DNA of 64,000 nucleotides. It comes from Phytophthora vignae f. sp. vignae (lineage: Eukaryota > Oomycota > Peronosporomycetes > Peronosporales > Peronosporaceae). The stretch lies in assembly GCA_016169955.1 (NCBI GenBank), contig JABJUM010000066.1, positions 248,001 to 312,000 of the forward strand, given 5' to 3'. The position numbers and the translations under genes are program-made. Shown piece after piece: positions 31,703-40,697 of the stretch (the stretch's first letter is position 1; each line of letters opens with the position of its first letter). Below the pieces are notes generated by a model. That model saw only the letters and a list, made by a program, of their open reading frames with translations, was not told where the DNA came from and made no database searches.

Positions 31703-32272
31703 ATGTACAAGGAACTATCTATCTCGAGTGCTATCCCTGAGAAGCGTCTTCGCGCTGCTGTCAAGTCTGGCAACCTTAGCCTGACTAAGGCTGATCTAGC
31801 GGGCTCTGGAGCAACACTCCATCTCCACCCGGAATCGTACGATAAGGTCATGCGAGCCAAGAAGGCCGGCAAAGGCTCTCGAGTCAAGATCACCCAACAC
31901 GAGATTCAGTATCCAATGGAGGTCAAGAGCGGCTCTGGTATGCATGGAGCGGGTATCTGGGGAAAGATCTGGAGCGGTCTTAAAAGTGCTTGGAAACCAA
32001 TTATCAAGCCGGCGCTAAGCGCGGCGGCGGATGGTCTCGCTACGATGGGATCGGCATACGTAGCCAGTCATGGCAAGGATCCTGCTTTGGTAGGTGTAGC
32101 TCGTGGAGCATTGAAGCGCTTTACGGGCATCGGAGTTGCTGAAGAGGCTAAACCCTCTCGTCGCGGATCGCCGGCCAAAGGTAGTCCTGAGATGAAGGCA
32201 AAGATGGCTCGCCTTCGTGCGATGCGCAAGGGTGGTAGCTCTAAGCGTGCAGGAAGCTTTAGATTGTCTTAG
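31703..32272 (+). CDS. pVI/pX-like internal capsid protein with protease site (189 aa)
   Basis: Basic protein. Residues 1-70 contain LHPESYDKVMRAKKAGKGSRVKITQHEIQ, a pattern seen in small core proteins of Mavericks. MHGAG at residues 80-84 fits the adenain cleavage rule (cut before the last Gly). It is followed by an amphipathic Trp-containing stretch (GIWGKIWSGLKSAWKPIIKP), as in the membrane-lytic protein VI of adenoviruses. The tail is Lys/Arg/Ser-rich (SKRAGSFRLS), fitting DNA contact. It lies directly downstream of the protease on the same strand, preceded by TATATAT at about 31690. The pVI/pX comparison is by features, not by alignment. Confidence 0.6.
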   Translation: MYKELSISSAIPEKRLRAAVKSGNLSLTKADLAGSGATLHLHPESYDKVMRAKKAGKGSRVKITQHEIQYPMEVKSGSGMHGAGIWGKIWSGLKSAWKPIIKPALSAAADGLATMGSAYVASHGKDPALVGVARGALKRFTGIGVAEEAKPSRRGSPAKGSPEMKAKMARLRAMRKGGSSKRAGSFRLS

Positions 32273-33161
32273 TTAAAAAAATAGAACTCAATCTACTTTT
32301 TTGTCGAACAATCAGGCTGATCAGCATATTCGTGTCGTTAAGCTTCGCAAACCGTCCCTCTTGATCAACGATCGTTAGCGTGATGCTAGCACACGAACCA
32401 TTTGGAACATCAACCCAACAGAATTCATTTGGCTGATAGCTCACGAGCTGACCAATAGTGGTTCCGGCGGTATTGAATGTAGTCAGAATGTCATCAGGAA
32501 TGCAATACGGATTCGATACCAGCGAGCATCGTAGCTGATAGCTTGATACAGGATTGATCTGAGGCGGAATCGGAGATAGAACAGATTGGAGCGTGTATAG
32601 GCTCTGACTGGGAGTCGTCGATACTGGGAACCCAATGATTTTGCCAAATTCCTCGTTATCGATCACCAATTTTGGTACGTAGCTGAAACCGAGCGGCAAC
32701 CCAGATCCGCTGCTCGAATAGAGCCCAGAAGGCGGACGAGTCCATCCAGATGGGAGGCTCGTAGGAACAGGCGAGAGATCCACTTGCCACCTGTAGTACG
32801 TTGGGTTTTCGGAGATGTTTGCATAGAATACATTGTCTCCATCAGCATTGATTAGATACGCACCTGCTGAGATCATAGCTGATTGCATAGCTGCGTTGAT
32901 TGTTGAATAACTGTAGTATCCGCTCGGAAGTGTGATCTGGATAGTACTGTATACGTTTCCAGTGGGCATTGAGATCTTGAAGGAGTTGTTTCCGTATGCG
33001 GACGAGTCAATGTTGAACTGACTGTTGTACATGTTGATTGAGTGGATAGCAAGCTCGCTATTAACAAACTCAACGCTGCTGCCGGGAAATTCATATCTAA
33101 GGGTATTGCCGTAGCCGTTAGAGACGATGTGTTGCGATGATAGAGTGATGATGCTTGACAT
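32259..33161 (-). CDS. Minor capsid (penton-like) jelly-roll protein, 300 aa
   Basis: Intact gene. The N-terminus (SNGYGNTLRYEFPGSSVEFVNSELAIHSINMYNSQFNIDSS...NNSFKI) has the hallmark of Maverick penton/minor capsid proteins: a strand-rich segment with xYxFPGxSVxF and SIxxYxSxFNI. The rest is rich in Ser, Pro and aromatic residues with no charge clusters, as expected for a single jelly-roll. A truncated relative lies at 56077-56276 in element 2. The gene overlaps the pVI-like gene end-to-end by 14 bp (convergent) and is 14 bp downstream of the ATPase stop, so it probably shares its transcript. Confidence 0.75.
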   Translation of the reverse strand: MSSIITLSSQHIVSNGYGNTLRYEFPGSSVEFVNSELAIHSINMYNSQFNIDSSAYGNNSFKISMPTGNVYSTIQITLPSGYYSYSTINAAMQSAMISAGAYLINADGDNVFYANISENPTYYRWQVDLSPVPTSLPSGWTRPPSGLYSSSGSGLPLGFSYVPKLVIDNEEFGKIIGFPVSTTPSQSLYTLQSVLSPIPPQINPVSSYQLRCSLVSNPYCIPDDILTTFNTAGTTIGQLVSYQPNEFCWVDVPNGSCASITLTIVDQEGRFAKLNDTNMLISLIVRQKSRLSSIFLTKTI

Positions 33162-33175
33162 CTTGGGGTTTATAA

Positions 33176-33859
33176 TTAACTATTGAAAGTAATTGCTTGT
33201 TCATTGAAATTATATCTGAGCACCGATCGTACATTATCTATCGTCAAACACTGTCCTTTCTCTCTAGTGGCCTCGTTGTAAGCTCTAATTAGCTTCTCAA
33301 GTGTTAAATCAGGAATTGGGAAATCAGCGATGACCATCTTCAGATCTCTCATGGAGTTCGCCTTCAGAATCCACAGATATTCTGAGTTCAAACGAATAAG
33401 CTTGTCGGTGGCGAACCATGAATGAGTCAGAAACATGGTTGATAGCCGCTTGTGCCGGCCGCGAATGAAATAGTGGGAGAAGACATCCTTCTGGAGCTTC
33501 TTATCCGAGCTGTAGTTATCGATGATAACCAATTGTATGCCTCCTCGCGGATCCTTTTGGATATCACCAACGCTCGGTGGCGCCGATGGATCATAGATAA
33601 TTATATGACCCGCTAGCTTGTCTTTCATATATGAATATAGCTCTTGATCTGGGTTGCGTGCGATGATGTGTAGATGACTATAGACGTTAGGACTGCTCCT
33701 AATGATGTGAAAGCATAGATTCGTCTTCCCGGCATTACTGGGCGCTAGAATGATACCTCGGAATAGTCTCTTGATCCCGAGTTGCTTAATATCGCTGAGA
33801 GAGTCTGTGCGGTACTCTTTGGGGAGAGAAGCTCCCCAATTGTCGGTCTTTTTGGCCAT
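33176..33859 (-). CDS. DNA-packaging ATPase (A32/FtsK-HerA type)
   Basis: About 227 residues from ATG 33859 (MAKKTDNWGASLP). The Walker A reads APSNAGKTN. This differs from the classical GxxxxGK(S/T) only in the first residue; the element 2 copy has GPSYSGKT. Walker B is IQLVIIDNYS. The remaining pattern (HLHIIARNPDQELY, FIRGRHKRLSTMFLTHSWFATDKLIRLNSEYLWILKAN) is shared almost residue by residue with 55303-56000. These ATPases pump DNA into the capsid. A frame extends 13 codons upstream, but the MAKK start matches the length of the relative. It is divergent from the fibre gene with only 44 bp between them. Confidence 0.88.
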   Translation of the reverse strand: MAKKTDNWGASLPKEYRTDSLSDIKQLGIKRLFRGIILAPSNAGKTNLCFHIIRSSPNVYSHLHIIARNPDQELYSYMKDKLAGHIIIYDPSAPPSVGDIQKDPRGGIQLVIIDNYSSDKKLQKDVFSHYFIRGRHKRLSTMFLTHSWFATDKLIRLNSEYLWILKANSMRDLKMVIADFPIPDLTLEKLIRAYNEATREKGQCLTIDNVRSVLRYNFNEQAITFNS

Positions 33860-33903
33860 CGTATAGTATATCTTCTGAGATATATAAGCTGATAACAAAA
33901 ATA
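33860..33903. promoter_or_regulatory. 44-bp bidirectional promoter between ATPase and fibre
   Basis: Only 44 bp separate the two start codons. The gap contains TATAGTATATC and AGATATATAAGC, that is, TATA-like boxes usable in each direction. The arrangement is conserved in element 2 (55193-55302). Confidence 0.55.
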
Positions 33904-36318
33904 ATGGGATTCACCGCTCGGCCTCCTAGTCAAGAATCGAATATTTTCAATCCAAGCTTCTATGCTTTGAGCACAGATGCTCTCAGTCTTGAAATGGCTG
34001 ATAGTCTATATCTCAGCAAGACTGAGTATAGAATGAGCTACCTATCGAATATCACGATGGGAACAGCATCGCCGATGTCAGCGCTAGTAGTCGATGCTAA
34101 TCGCGATATCACTAATATCAATTCGATCAGTTGTAGTTCGTTGAAGCTGAACGGCTCTAGTGTTGATCTGAGCAGTCTATCGCTACTGAGCGCAAGCCCA
34201 GGAACGGCAAGCAACGGCAAGGCCCTTATCGTAGGATCTAGCGGTCAAATCGGAGGGTTGTCATCGCTTACGGCAACTAATCTTACAGGCACTCTACAAA
34301 CCGCAGCGCAGCCTAATATCACATCAGTTGGTACTTTATCGAATCTAACTGTATCAGGAGGCATCACAGGTACGCTACAGACCTCGGCTCAGCCTAATAT
34401 TACATCGATTGGTACTCTAGCATCACTTACGGCTAATTCGATTACGGGGACGCTACAGACCGCCGCGCAGCCTAATATCACATCGGTTGGAACATTAGGT
34501 TCGCTGATTATCAATAGCGTTTTCGCGAAAGGATTAGCTATCCAGAACGATTCTACTACGAGTGCAGCAAGGCTCAATCTCGTATCGTTTTATCAGATGG
34601 AGCAGGGAGTTAGGGGATCGGCTAATGCAACGGCCGCGAATACGTATTTCTGGCGGTTTGCCAATACTGATCGACTACTGATGGATATCAATAGTAATCT
34701 GGCTATTGGGCAAGCTAGTATTAATGCTAGCTACAAACTAGATGTAGCCGAAGCTATTCGCGGAAGTAGCTTTGTTCAAGGATCTACGACATATGATCTA
34801 GCATTGATTCCTAGGCTATCACTGACTACTCTCGGGACTGTAGAAGCCAGTAAAGCGCTTGTAGCTGATGCTAATTATGGTATTACTGGTCTGAGGTCGC
34901 TCACGCTAGTTGGATCAGGTCTTTCGAAGAGTCTCGTGATTCAAAACGATACAACAACCTTATCAGCATCTTTGAACTTTGCTAGCTATTATCAAGCAGA
35001 GGTCGGAGTACGTGGTTCAACTAATACTTCTGGAGCAAATCAGTTCTTTCTCAAATACGCTCTTTCAGACCGTCTGATTATGGATATTAATGGTAATATC
35101 AACATCGGCGGCTCTTCTATCAATACTAGCTATCTTCTGGATGTTAATGGAGCTCTAAATTGCTCTTCACTAACGATTGGAGGAGTCTCTGTTTCCCCTC
35201 AAACAAATGTTTTAGAAGTACCAGCTAATACTTCATTCATTGGGAGTACTAAATTTGGATCATACAATCTGAATCTACGAAATCAATCTGATAATGTAGG
35301 AACGGGAGTAGCCGCGACGAGCGGAATATGCTTTCTGAACGATGCAGGAAACGGTCCAACCAATTATACACCTAGTTGTGCTATTTATGCATCTAGAGTT
35401 TCCGGGACCTTCGCGGCATCTGATCTAATATTTTCAACACGATCTGCATCATCGAGTTCAACTGACGCCTTAACTAAACGCATGCGTATTACTCAAGCTG
35501 GCTATATCAGATTCGGATCATCGTCATCGACCGCGAAGCTTGATATTACTTCTAGTGTAAATCTATTATCAGGAAGTTGGCAAAGAGCCATGAGAATTGC
35601 AAATGATCAGAGCACACCGATCGCATTCGAGGTTCAGATTTACAATTCAGCCGCGGGCGGCGCTGACGGCGTAGCAATCGGAACCACTACTACCGATCCT
35701 TTACGTCTCATGGTTGGCAATTCAACGCAATGCTATATCAACAGCTCAGGTCGTCTAGCTGTAGATCTATCCAATTGGAGCCCGGAAGGAACTATTCATG
35801 CATCTGGTGCTATCTGGAGTAACTATGGGTTTCATTGTAAATCATCAAGCGTGAGCCCTATGTATAGATGGGCTAATTCAACTACTAGTTATCCGTGCAT
35901 TGGAAATAATACCAACAACGTAGCAGGCATTCGCTTTGCTACATGCGACGGATCATGGGTGTATAATGGGTATGCACCCTGTTTTGGAGGAGCCTATAGC
36001 AATTCAAGCGATCGGAGACTAAAGAAAGATATTGTAGATCTTCCTTATGGATTGAACGAAGTTTTGCAAATGAAGCCGCGCCAATTTACTTGGATTACTG
36101 ATGATAAGCGCGCGATTGGATTCATTGCCCAGGAAATCTTCAATGTCATTAGGGAACCCGTCCATATTCCGGAAGATTCGGATGAATTGAACCCCGATGG
36201 CACGCCCAAAAGTGGTTGGAGCGTTGACTATGCTTGCTTGACATCGATTTTATGTAAAGCTATCCAAGAACTCAAAGCTGAAGTCAATCAACTTCGAGCA
36301 ATCATCGAGAAATCGTAA
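33904..36318 (+). CDS. Tail-fibre-like protein with S74 self-chaperone domain, 804 aa
   Basis: The N-terminal anchor (FNPSFYALSTDALSLEMADSLYLSKTEYRMSYLSNITMGTAS) is shared with the element 2 protein. It is followed by beta-repeats of about 25 residues with the pattern G-T-L-Q-T-A-A-Q-P-N-I-T-S-V-G-T-L, at least three copies in residues 115-200. A long strand-rich shaft follows. The C-terminal 100 residues form an intramolecular chaperone of the endosialidase type (peptidase S74): SSDRRLKKDIVDLPYGLNEVLQMKPRQFTWI, IGFIAQEIF, VDYACLTSILCKAIQELKAEVNQL. S74 domains trimerise the fibre and cut themselves off at the Ser before DRRLK. The protein is likely the receptor-binding spike of the particle. 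The frame is intact. Confidence 0.85.
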   Translation: MGFTARPPSQESNIFNPSFYALSTDALSLEMADSLYLSKTEYRMSYLSNITMGTASPMSALVVDANRDITNINSISCSSLKLNGSSVDLSSLSLLSASPGTASNGKALIVGSSGQIGGLSSLTATNLTGTLQTAAQPNITSVGTLSNLTVSGGITGTLQTSAQPNITSIGTLASLTANSITGTLQTAAQPNITSVGTLGSLIINSVFAKGLAIQNDSTTSAARLNLVSFYQMEQGVRGSANATAANTYFWRFANTDRLLMDINSNLAIGQASINASYKLDVAEAIRGSSFVQGSTTYDLALIPRLSLTTLGTVEASKALVADANYGITGLRSLTLVGSGLSKSLVIQNDTTTLSASLNFASYYQAEVGVRGSTNTSGANQFFLKYALSDRLIMDINGNINIGGSSINTSYLLDVNGALNCSSLTIGGVSVSPQTNVLEVPANTSFIGSTKFGSYNLNLRNQSDNVGTGVAATSGICFLNDAGNGPTNYTPSCAIYASRVSGTFAASDLIFSTRSASSSSTDALTKRMRITQAGYIRFGSSSSTAKLDITSSVNLLSGSWQRAMRIANDQSTPIAFEVQIYNSAAGGADGVAIGTTTTDPLRLMVGNSTQCYINSSGRLAVDLSNWSPEGTIHASGAIWSNYGFHCKSSSVSPMYRWANSTTSYPCIGNNTNNVAGIRFATCDGSWVYNGYAPCFGGAYSNSSDRRLKKDIVDLPYGLNEVLQMKPRQFTWITDDKRAIGFIAQEIFNVIREPVHIPEDSDELNPDGTPKSGWSVDYACLTSILCKAIQELKAEVNQLRAIIEKS

Positions 36319-36530
36319 AAAAAACGCGTTCTATTTTGCATTGATGCGATGCTTCGCATCCGTCCGGAGCCCTTTGGGCTCTTCTGTACTTTTCGGGATG
36401 TTGATCCCAGAATACTCTGGTAGAGTCGCAAGACTCTGCCTACGTCTGAGCCTTGCTCAATCTGATCTCCCTCCAAAAAAATATTTTGGGAAACATGTCC
36501 CGAAATGGGAAATTACAAAAAACGCGTTCT
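36319..36530. repeat. Hairpin-rich spacer between convergent genes
   Basis: Lies between the fibre stop and the end of the next minus-strand gene. It is bracketed by AAAAAACGCGTTCTA direct repeats (from about 36321 and 36509). It contains short hairpins in series: GATGCGATGCTTCGCATC, GAGCCCTTTGGGCTC, GGGATGTTGATCCC and AGAGTCGCAAGACTCT. The stretch CCGTCCGGAGCCC...GGGCTCTTCTG recurs inverted at about 38389-38413 inside the coding sequence of the 658-aa protein. It may serve as 3'-end signals for both strands. Confidence 0.55.
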
Positions 36531-36538
36531 AGAATGAG

Positions 36539-36748
36539 TTAAAGAGCGAAAGTTCTACTTTTTTTGGGTTCCTTGTAAGTCCAAACACTAGAGCCTTGCT
36601 TGGCAGATTTGAACACAGTGTCCGCCTCTGGAGTGTCTTTAACAACGAGTTTCTCCATGAGCGATTTCAGCTCGTTTAGATTGTTCTTAGCCTCGCGTTG
36701 ATATGCATTGCGAGTATCGATGATCTTTGTTGGGATGAATAATACCAT
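36539..36748 (-). CDS. Small Maverick protein (69 aa), paralogue of 52624-52908
   Basis: Unrecognised family. Shared core with the element 2 protein: N-x-N-L-x-E-L-K-S-(L/I)-M-x-x-L-(I/V)-V-K and a basic end S-V-W-T-Y-x-x-x-K-K-x-x-TFAL. It sits one codon downstream of the 658-aa structural gene in both elements (start at 36748, upstream stop at 36751), so the two genes are translated from one message. Probably a small partner of the structural protein. Confidence 0.7.
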   Translation of the reverse strand: MVLFIPTKIIDTRNAYQREAKNNLNELKSLMEKLVVKDTPEADTVFKSAKQGSSVWTYKEPKKSRTFAL

Positions 36749-36750
36749 AT

Positions 36751-38727
36751 TTATACAATAGCAACCAAAACTTGCTTGAACTCATCGTCCGAAATAAGTT
36801 TTGCGCTATACATATCCACAAGTACTTGCTTGAGCTCTCTGATCAAGCTGGGATTATCGTTGCCGAGCATGACCTCGCCCTTGAGCTTCAGATACTCTTG
36901 CTTGAGAACATCACGGGGATCCTTGATCGGATCCCGTAGAGCGTGTTGAGTATGCGTGATACGAAGCAATTCGTGAAAAACGCGCTTATCATCCATCGAC
37001 ATCGAATCGTACAATTGCTGGTCGATATCGCCATCGAACACGAGAGTCTTGATCAGCCGAGATAGATCTTCACTGATCTTCCGCCGAGGACCTATGACCG
37101 AGCGATTAGGATAGCATACCTTCAAAAGATTCTCGTTGAGTTTGGGGAGATGCACGAACTTGGTTCCAATCCGCTTGTAAGCTAGCGAACTGTAGGTTCC
37201 GGTGCCTTCTAGTTGGGATAGGTTGTATCCTCGATTTGAATGATATTTGATCGGATTGCCTTCCTTATCTCGAAGATTCTTGGCTACATATCCGGCTCCC
37301 TTGAGGCCTCGTCCACTGACAGCTGCCGGCTTCATCTCCAGATCAGCCATTTGCATTGGTTCATCGCGATCAACTGCGAATCCATAGTATTTCAGAGTCG
37401 ATTTGACATCCCTGAGATTGTTTCTGAATCTATGCTCATCGATTTTATCGGGGAACTGGTTGTAATATTCGATAACCGAGTAAAGATAGTAGATAAGATC
37501 TTCGAATGTAGCCTTCCAGATAATTTTGCTATCATCAGCGAGACGCTCATCATTCCTACTAGCAGTAGGCGGGTTTTTCATTTTATAAACGTTTGCATCC
37601 GCATCTAAATAATGGTCTCGTAGCTGCAGGGTTCCTCTCTTTTTTGTATTAGGAACGGAAGGAGGAATCATCATCTTGACCAGCCATGGGTTGAGTCGAT
37701 AAAGATTTCTCACGTTGTTGTGATAATCTCCGTTAGAATTGATCATTAGCTCGTTAGGAGGACCTACTCGACTCAGCTTGAGAATGTTCTGACGCTTTGT
37801 TTTAATATCGATTCTGGAGACAGCGCTATCTTCTAGCGGGCGTTTTGGTGGCCCCCATTCGCCCTTCAAGCCATACGTTTTTTTAATATCAAAAACCTTC
37901 TGCTGCTGTTGCTTTTTATACAGCACATCCATTCGACTAAGAGCAGCAAGCTTGCGCTCGTCTACTTCAACTGCAGCAGGCGCAGGTGGTTCACCCAGAA
38001 AAGCAACCATACCGCCGAGAGCGCTGGTATCAACGTCCTTAGGCATAATGCCCTTGGATTTCAATGTATCTTCAATATACTGGCGTGTTTCTGCCCAATC
38101 AATGTCATTCCTCACGTTTTTTTCGTTCTGACCATATACTCGTTTGCGCCCATGCACGAATCGGAGGTTAAGCTCGTTATCGAGATAGTATGTGGTATTA
38201 CCTTTTTTGGACATCGAATTGAGAACGGGATGTAAAGTCATGACTGACATCTCTGGATATTTCTCAAACAAGCTTTTAATTCTATTCATATGCATCAAAT
38301 TATCCGTGATCGTAGATATAGGACTCAGAGGATCTGGGATTGGAGCATTGTTCAATGCAGTATCTACTCTCATTCTATCTTCTTCTGAGAAGAGCCCAGA
38401 GGGCTCCGGACGGGGGTTTTGCCCCGCGTCAAAAACACTATTATTAACAACCGTATCAGCAGATGCCTCAGACGTAGTAGCATTAACTGCTGTAGCTGTC
38501 CCTACAGAAGCCGTTGATCCTTGTGGGATGATAGTTTCTGTCTGAGTTTCTGTACTAGCTGTTGGCTTTGGAAATCCAATCTGAGATGCCTCGTTATCAG
38601 CGGCCCACATCGTCTCTGCATATCTGTTGTTGAGATGACGCTCAATCGCGAGTTCGCGTTCCGCTTCACGCAAGAGCTCTTGACGTTTGCGTTCTCTCTG
38701 AGATAGGGATGTGAATGATGGAAGCAT
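36751..38727 (-). CDS. Large structural protein of Maverick with protease site (658 aa)
   Basis: No named family. The N-terminal helix (LPSFTSLSQRERKRQELLREAERELAIERHLNNRYAETMWA) is shared with two copies in element 2. A Thr/Ala/Ser-rich linker follows, then a conserved middle domain. GRGLKGAG (nt 37291-37305) contains an adenain-type site LKGAG. The C-terminal domain (YNLSQLEGTGTYSSLAYKRIGTKF, then IGPRRKISEDLSRLIKTLVFDG, ITHTQHALRD, GEVMLGNDNPSLIRELK) is closely related to 51931-52617. Size, protease site and position near the ATPase suggest a virion core or scaffold protein cut during maturation; this is inference. The frame is intact. A hairpin sequence shared with 36355-36385 lies inside the linker region. 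Confidence 0.75.
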   Translation of the reverse strand: MLPSFTSLSQRERKRQELLREAERELAIERHLNNRYAETMWAADNEASQIGFPKPTASTETQTETIIPQGSTASVGTATAVNATTSEASADTVVNNSVFDAGQNPRPEPSGLFSEEDRMRVDTALNNAPIPDPLSPISTITDNLMHMNRIKSLFEKYPEMSVMTLHPVLNSMSKKGNTTYYLDNELNLRFVHGRKRVYGQNEKNVRNDIDWAETRQYIEDTLKSKGIMPKDVDTSALGGMVAFLGEPPAPAAVEVDERKLAALSRMDVLYKKQQQQKVFDIKKTYGLKGEWGPPKRPLEDSAVSRIDIKTKRQNILKLSRVGPPNELMINSNGDYHNNVRNLYRLNPWLVKMMIPPSVPNTKKRGTLQLRDHYLDADANVYKMKNPPTASRNDERLADDSKIIWKATFEDLIYYLYSVIEYYNQFPDKIDEHRFRNNLRDVKSTLKYYGFAVDRDEPMQMADLEMKPAAVSGRGLKGAGYVAKNLRDKEGNPIKYHSNRGYNLSQLEGTGTYSSLAYKRIGTKFVHLPKLNENLLKVCYPNRSVIGPRRKISEDLSRLIKTLVFDGDIDQQLYDSMSMDDKRVFHELLRITHTQHALRDPIKDPRDVLKQEYLKLKGEVMLGNDNPSLIRELKQVLVDMYSAKLISDDEFKQVLVAIV

Positions 38728-38776
38728 CGTTCTTACGTGATATCAGATATCGTTATGGCAAAAAAATATTAATTTT

Positions 38777-39235
38777 CTAGAGATAGTAGGAATTTAGCAT
38801 GGAGTTTTGCTGGTCGCGTTTCCAAGGGGGCGTACGAAGACCGTTAAGGCCATCCATTGTATATGGATGAACTAGAGCGTTTCTTCTGTTTAATAGAGAG
38901 TCGTACTCGTCAAGAATGAAAGCAATATCATATCAAACAGCTTCTCCACAGATTCTCGATAATGCAGATTGTCGATAATCGACCGAAACGGTTTGCCAGG
39001 TCCTCCAATCTTGATCAGCTCAGATTTGTAGAAGTCGAGTCTTTGGATGTCGTTGATTTTCGCGTTCAGATTGTTTGTTATTTCAAGGTATTTGCGTACT
39101 CTTGAATGCATTTTTGCCAATTCTTTCTTATACACAGCAATCGTAGCATCTTTTATCATGCTGCTTGCAATACCCACTCAGTAGAGGGTTTCTAGAGCAC
39201 TGTACATCGTTTTTAGTGATTGCCTTGCAAGTCAT
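38777..39235 (-). pseudogene. Zn-motif / HEPN-like accessory protein, two frame breaks
   Basis: Starts at ATG 39235 (MTCKAITKNDVQCSRNPLLSGYCKQHDK), giving the C-x9-C-x8-C-x2-H site. The frame breaks just after this, continues as DATIAVYKKELAKMHSRVRKYLEITNNL..., then breaks again near 38910. It finishes as LNRRNALVHPYTMDGLNG, with R-x4-H in RNALVH. All parts align in order with 46990-47445, including AKMHSRVR against SKMHSRVR. One ancestral gene, now broken. Confidence 0.7.
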
Positions 39236-39280
39236 CGGAATATTGTGATTCATATATATATACTAGTTCAGATATAAAAA

Positions 39281-39502
39281 ATGGCAGATGATATTCAATA
39301 TCTGGAGATTGATCTGGCGGACTATGCAGGCATATATGACAATAGCAGCATTCAGCTGGAAGCAGAGAGACGTGCTAGAGAGGATGCTGAGTTCGCTAAA
39401 CGACGCGCCGAGCGTCAAGCTGAGCTCCGAGAGCTGTGCGAACGCGCTGAGAAGCCTCGAGAAGCTAAATGCCCAGAAGATCTAAGATCGATCACTCTCT
39501 GA
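39281..39502 (+). CDS. Small acidic/coiled protein (73 aa)
   Basis: MADDIQYLEIDLADYAGIYDN, followed by an alanine/arginine/glutamate helix. No family known. It begins 8 bp after TATAAA-like sequence (ATATATATACTAG...GATATAAAAA). It lies between the integrase and the Zn/HEPN-like gene, the same place as the small gene at 47567 in element 2, whose start (MNEDLVYIDDDEDCVAAYVYFN) has a similar acidic character. The 3' end overlaps the end of the integrase gene by 21 bp. Confidence 0.5.
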   Translation: MADDIQYLEIDLADYAGIYDNSSIQLEAERRAREDAEFAKRRAERQAELRELCERAEKPREAKCPEDLRSITL

Positions 39503-40588
39503 CTCCCAGTATTTACGCTCAAGAGCGCTCATTTGATTCTTGTTGATCAAGCGTAGATTGTCCTGAGACTCCCATGATGGATCATCGTACCCAAGCCACT
39601 TGACGTAGTATTTGTATTTGCCGTTGGACATTTTTTTGTGCTTCAAAATCGTCTCTACCTCCCAAAATTGGTTTCTGCGATCGTCGAGTGAAGCGTCAGA
39701 TGGATTAGCTTTTACGAGTTTTAGCTCATTTGGAGATCTGAAAAGAATATGATTGTTCTTTGATTTGATACGAATTTTCAATCCATCGAAACCGACAACT
39801 TCATAGACTGTTCTACTCCATTTGGCTCCTTCTTTATCGAATGTGGTTTTTGGTTTCAAGCGATATCGTACTATCGATCCTGACGGGATCTCGGTGTTAA
39901 TTTTTTTAACGAGCCGCTTGTTGTAGTCGACATCATCTATCATTACCTTTCCTTTCATTTCTGAAGGCGTTGCGTTAATCGCTGAGTGATAAGTGTTATT
40001 GTAATTGGCAATTGCCTCATTTAAGATCGACTGTGTTAGCTTCTTGAATTTAATCACTTTCTTCATATTGGTTAGTTTGGATTTGATCGTTCGTATGAAT
40101 CGATCGATTTTTCCGAGAACAGTATGGTCGCCGGCAATCGAATTACCATGGCTAATGGAGCGCTCCTCAAAGAATGATTCAACGGATTTGTTGATGAATT
40201 CGCTGCCATTGTCTGAAAATACGGCTGAGACATCATTTCTATTAACGAACTCTTCTATCGCCTTAAGAACAGTATCCGCACGTTTGTTCTTCAATAGCTT
40301 AGCGAAACCAATCCTGCTATTGATATTTACCGAAATGAGGATTGGTTGCTTCTCCCAGAATGCTAAATCTAATTGCCATTCGTTGGGGTTATTAGATGCA
40401 ATTTTGAACTGAGGAAATCTCTTGCTTCGGGAGGAGAACTGTTGGATACTATCCTGCTGCTTGTACCATTCAGATACCTGTTTCTTATTGATATCAGCAT
40501 CAAACGCTTTAGCTTTTCGATAGAGCTTGTCAGCTCCGATAAAGCCTGTTTTGGGGTCGAAATAGAGTTTGCTAAGTAAAGCTTCCAT
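39482..40588 (-). CDS. Chromodomain integrase of Maverick 1, catalytic Glu replaced by Asp
   Basis: Retroviral-type (rve) integrase of about 368 residues from ATG 40588 (MEALLSKLYFDPKTGF). Core: WQLDLAFW (first Asp), VFSDNGSEF (second Asp), then GDHTVLGKIDRFIRTIK. The element 2 copy has GKIERFNRTIK there, with exactly 35 residues between the second Asp and the Glu. Here the position is Asp, which is expected to abolish or strongly reduce strand transfer. The C-terminal chromodomain reads WEVETILKHKKMSNGKYKYYVKWLGYDDPSWESQDNL. The frame is open upstream to 40846, but that part is not similar to the relative. The integrase joins the element to host DNA. Confidence 0.88.
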   Translation of the reverse strand: MEALLSKLYFDPKTGFIGADKLYRKAKAFDADINKKQVSEWYKQQDSIQQFSSRSKRFPQFKIASNNPNEWQLDLAFWEKQPILISVNINSRIGFAKLLKNKRADTVLKAIEEFVNRNDVSAVFSDNGSEFINKSVESFFEERSISHGNSIAGDHTVLGKIDRFIRTIKSKLTNMKKVIKFKKLTQSILNEAIANYNNTYHSAINATPSEMKGKVMIDDVDYNKRLVKKINTEIPSGSIVRYRLKPKTTFDKEGAKWSRTVYEVVGFDGLKIRIKSKNNHILFRSPNELKLVKANPSDASLDDRRNQFWEVETILKHKKMSNGKYKYYVKWLGYDDPSWESQDNLRLINKNQMSALERKYWESESDRS

Positions 40589-40697
40589 CGTAGGCTCTGC
40601 ACTATTAGAACAAAGTTCGAAGGATCGCAGATCCGAGAACAAGTTCTCTAAGCTCTGCTCTATATGAAACAAAAAAATAAACTTATGTATGATTGCT

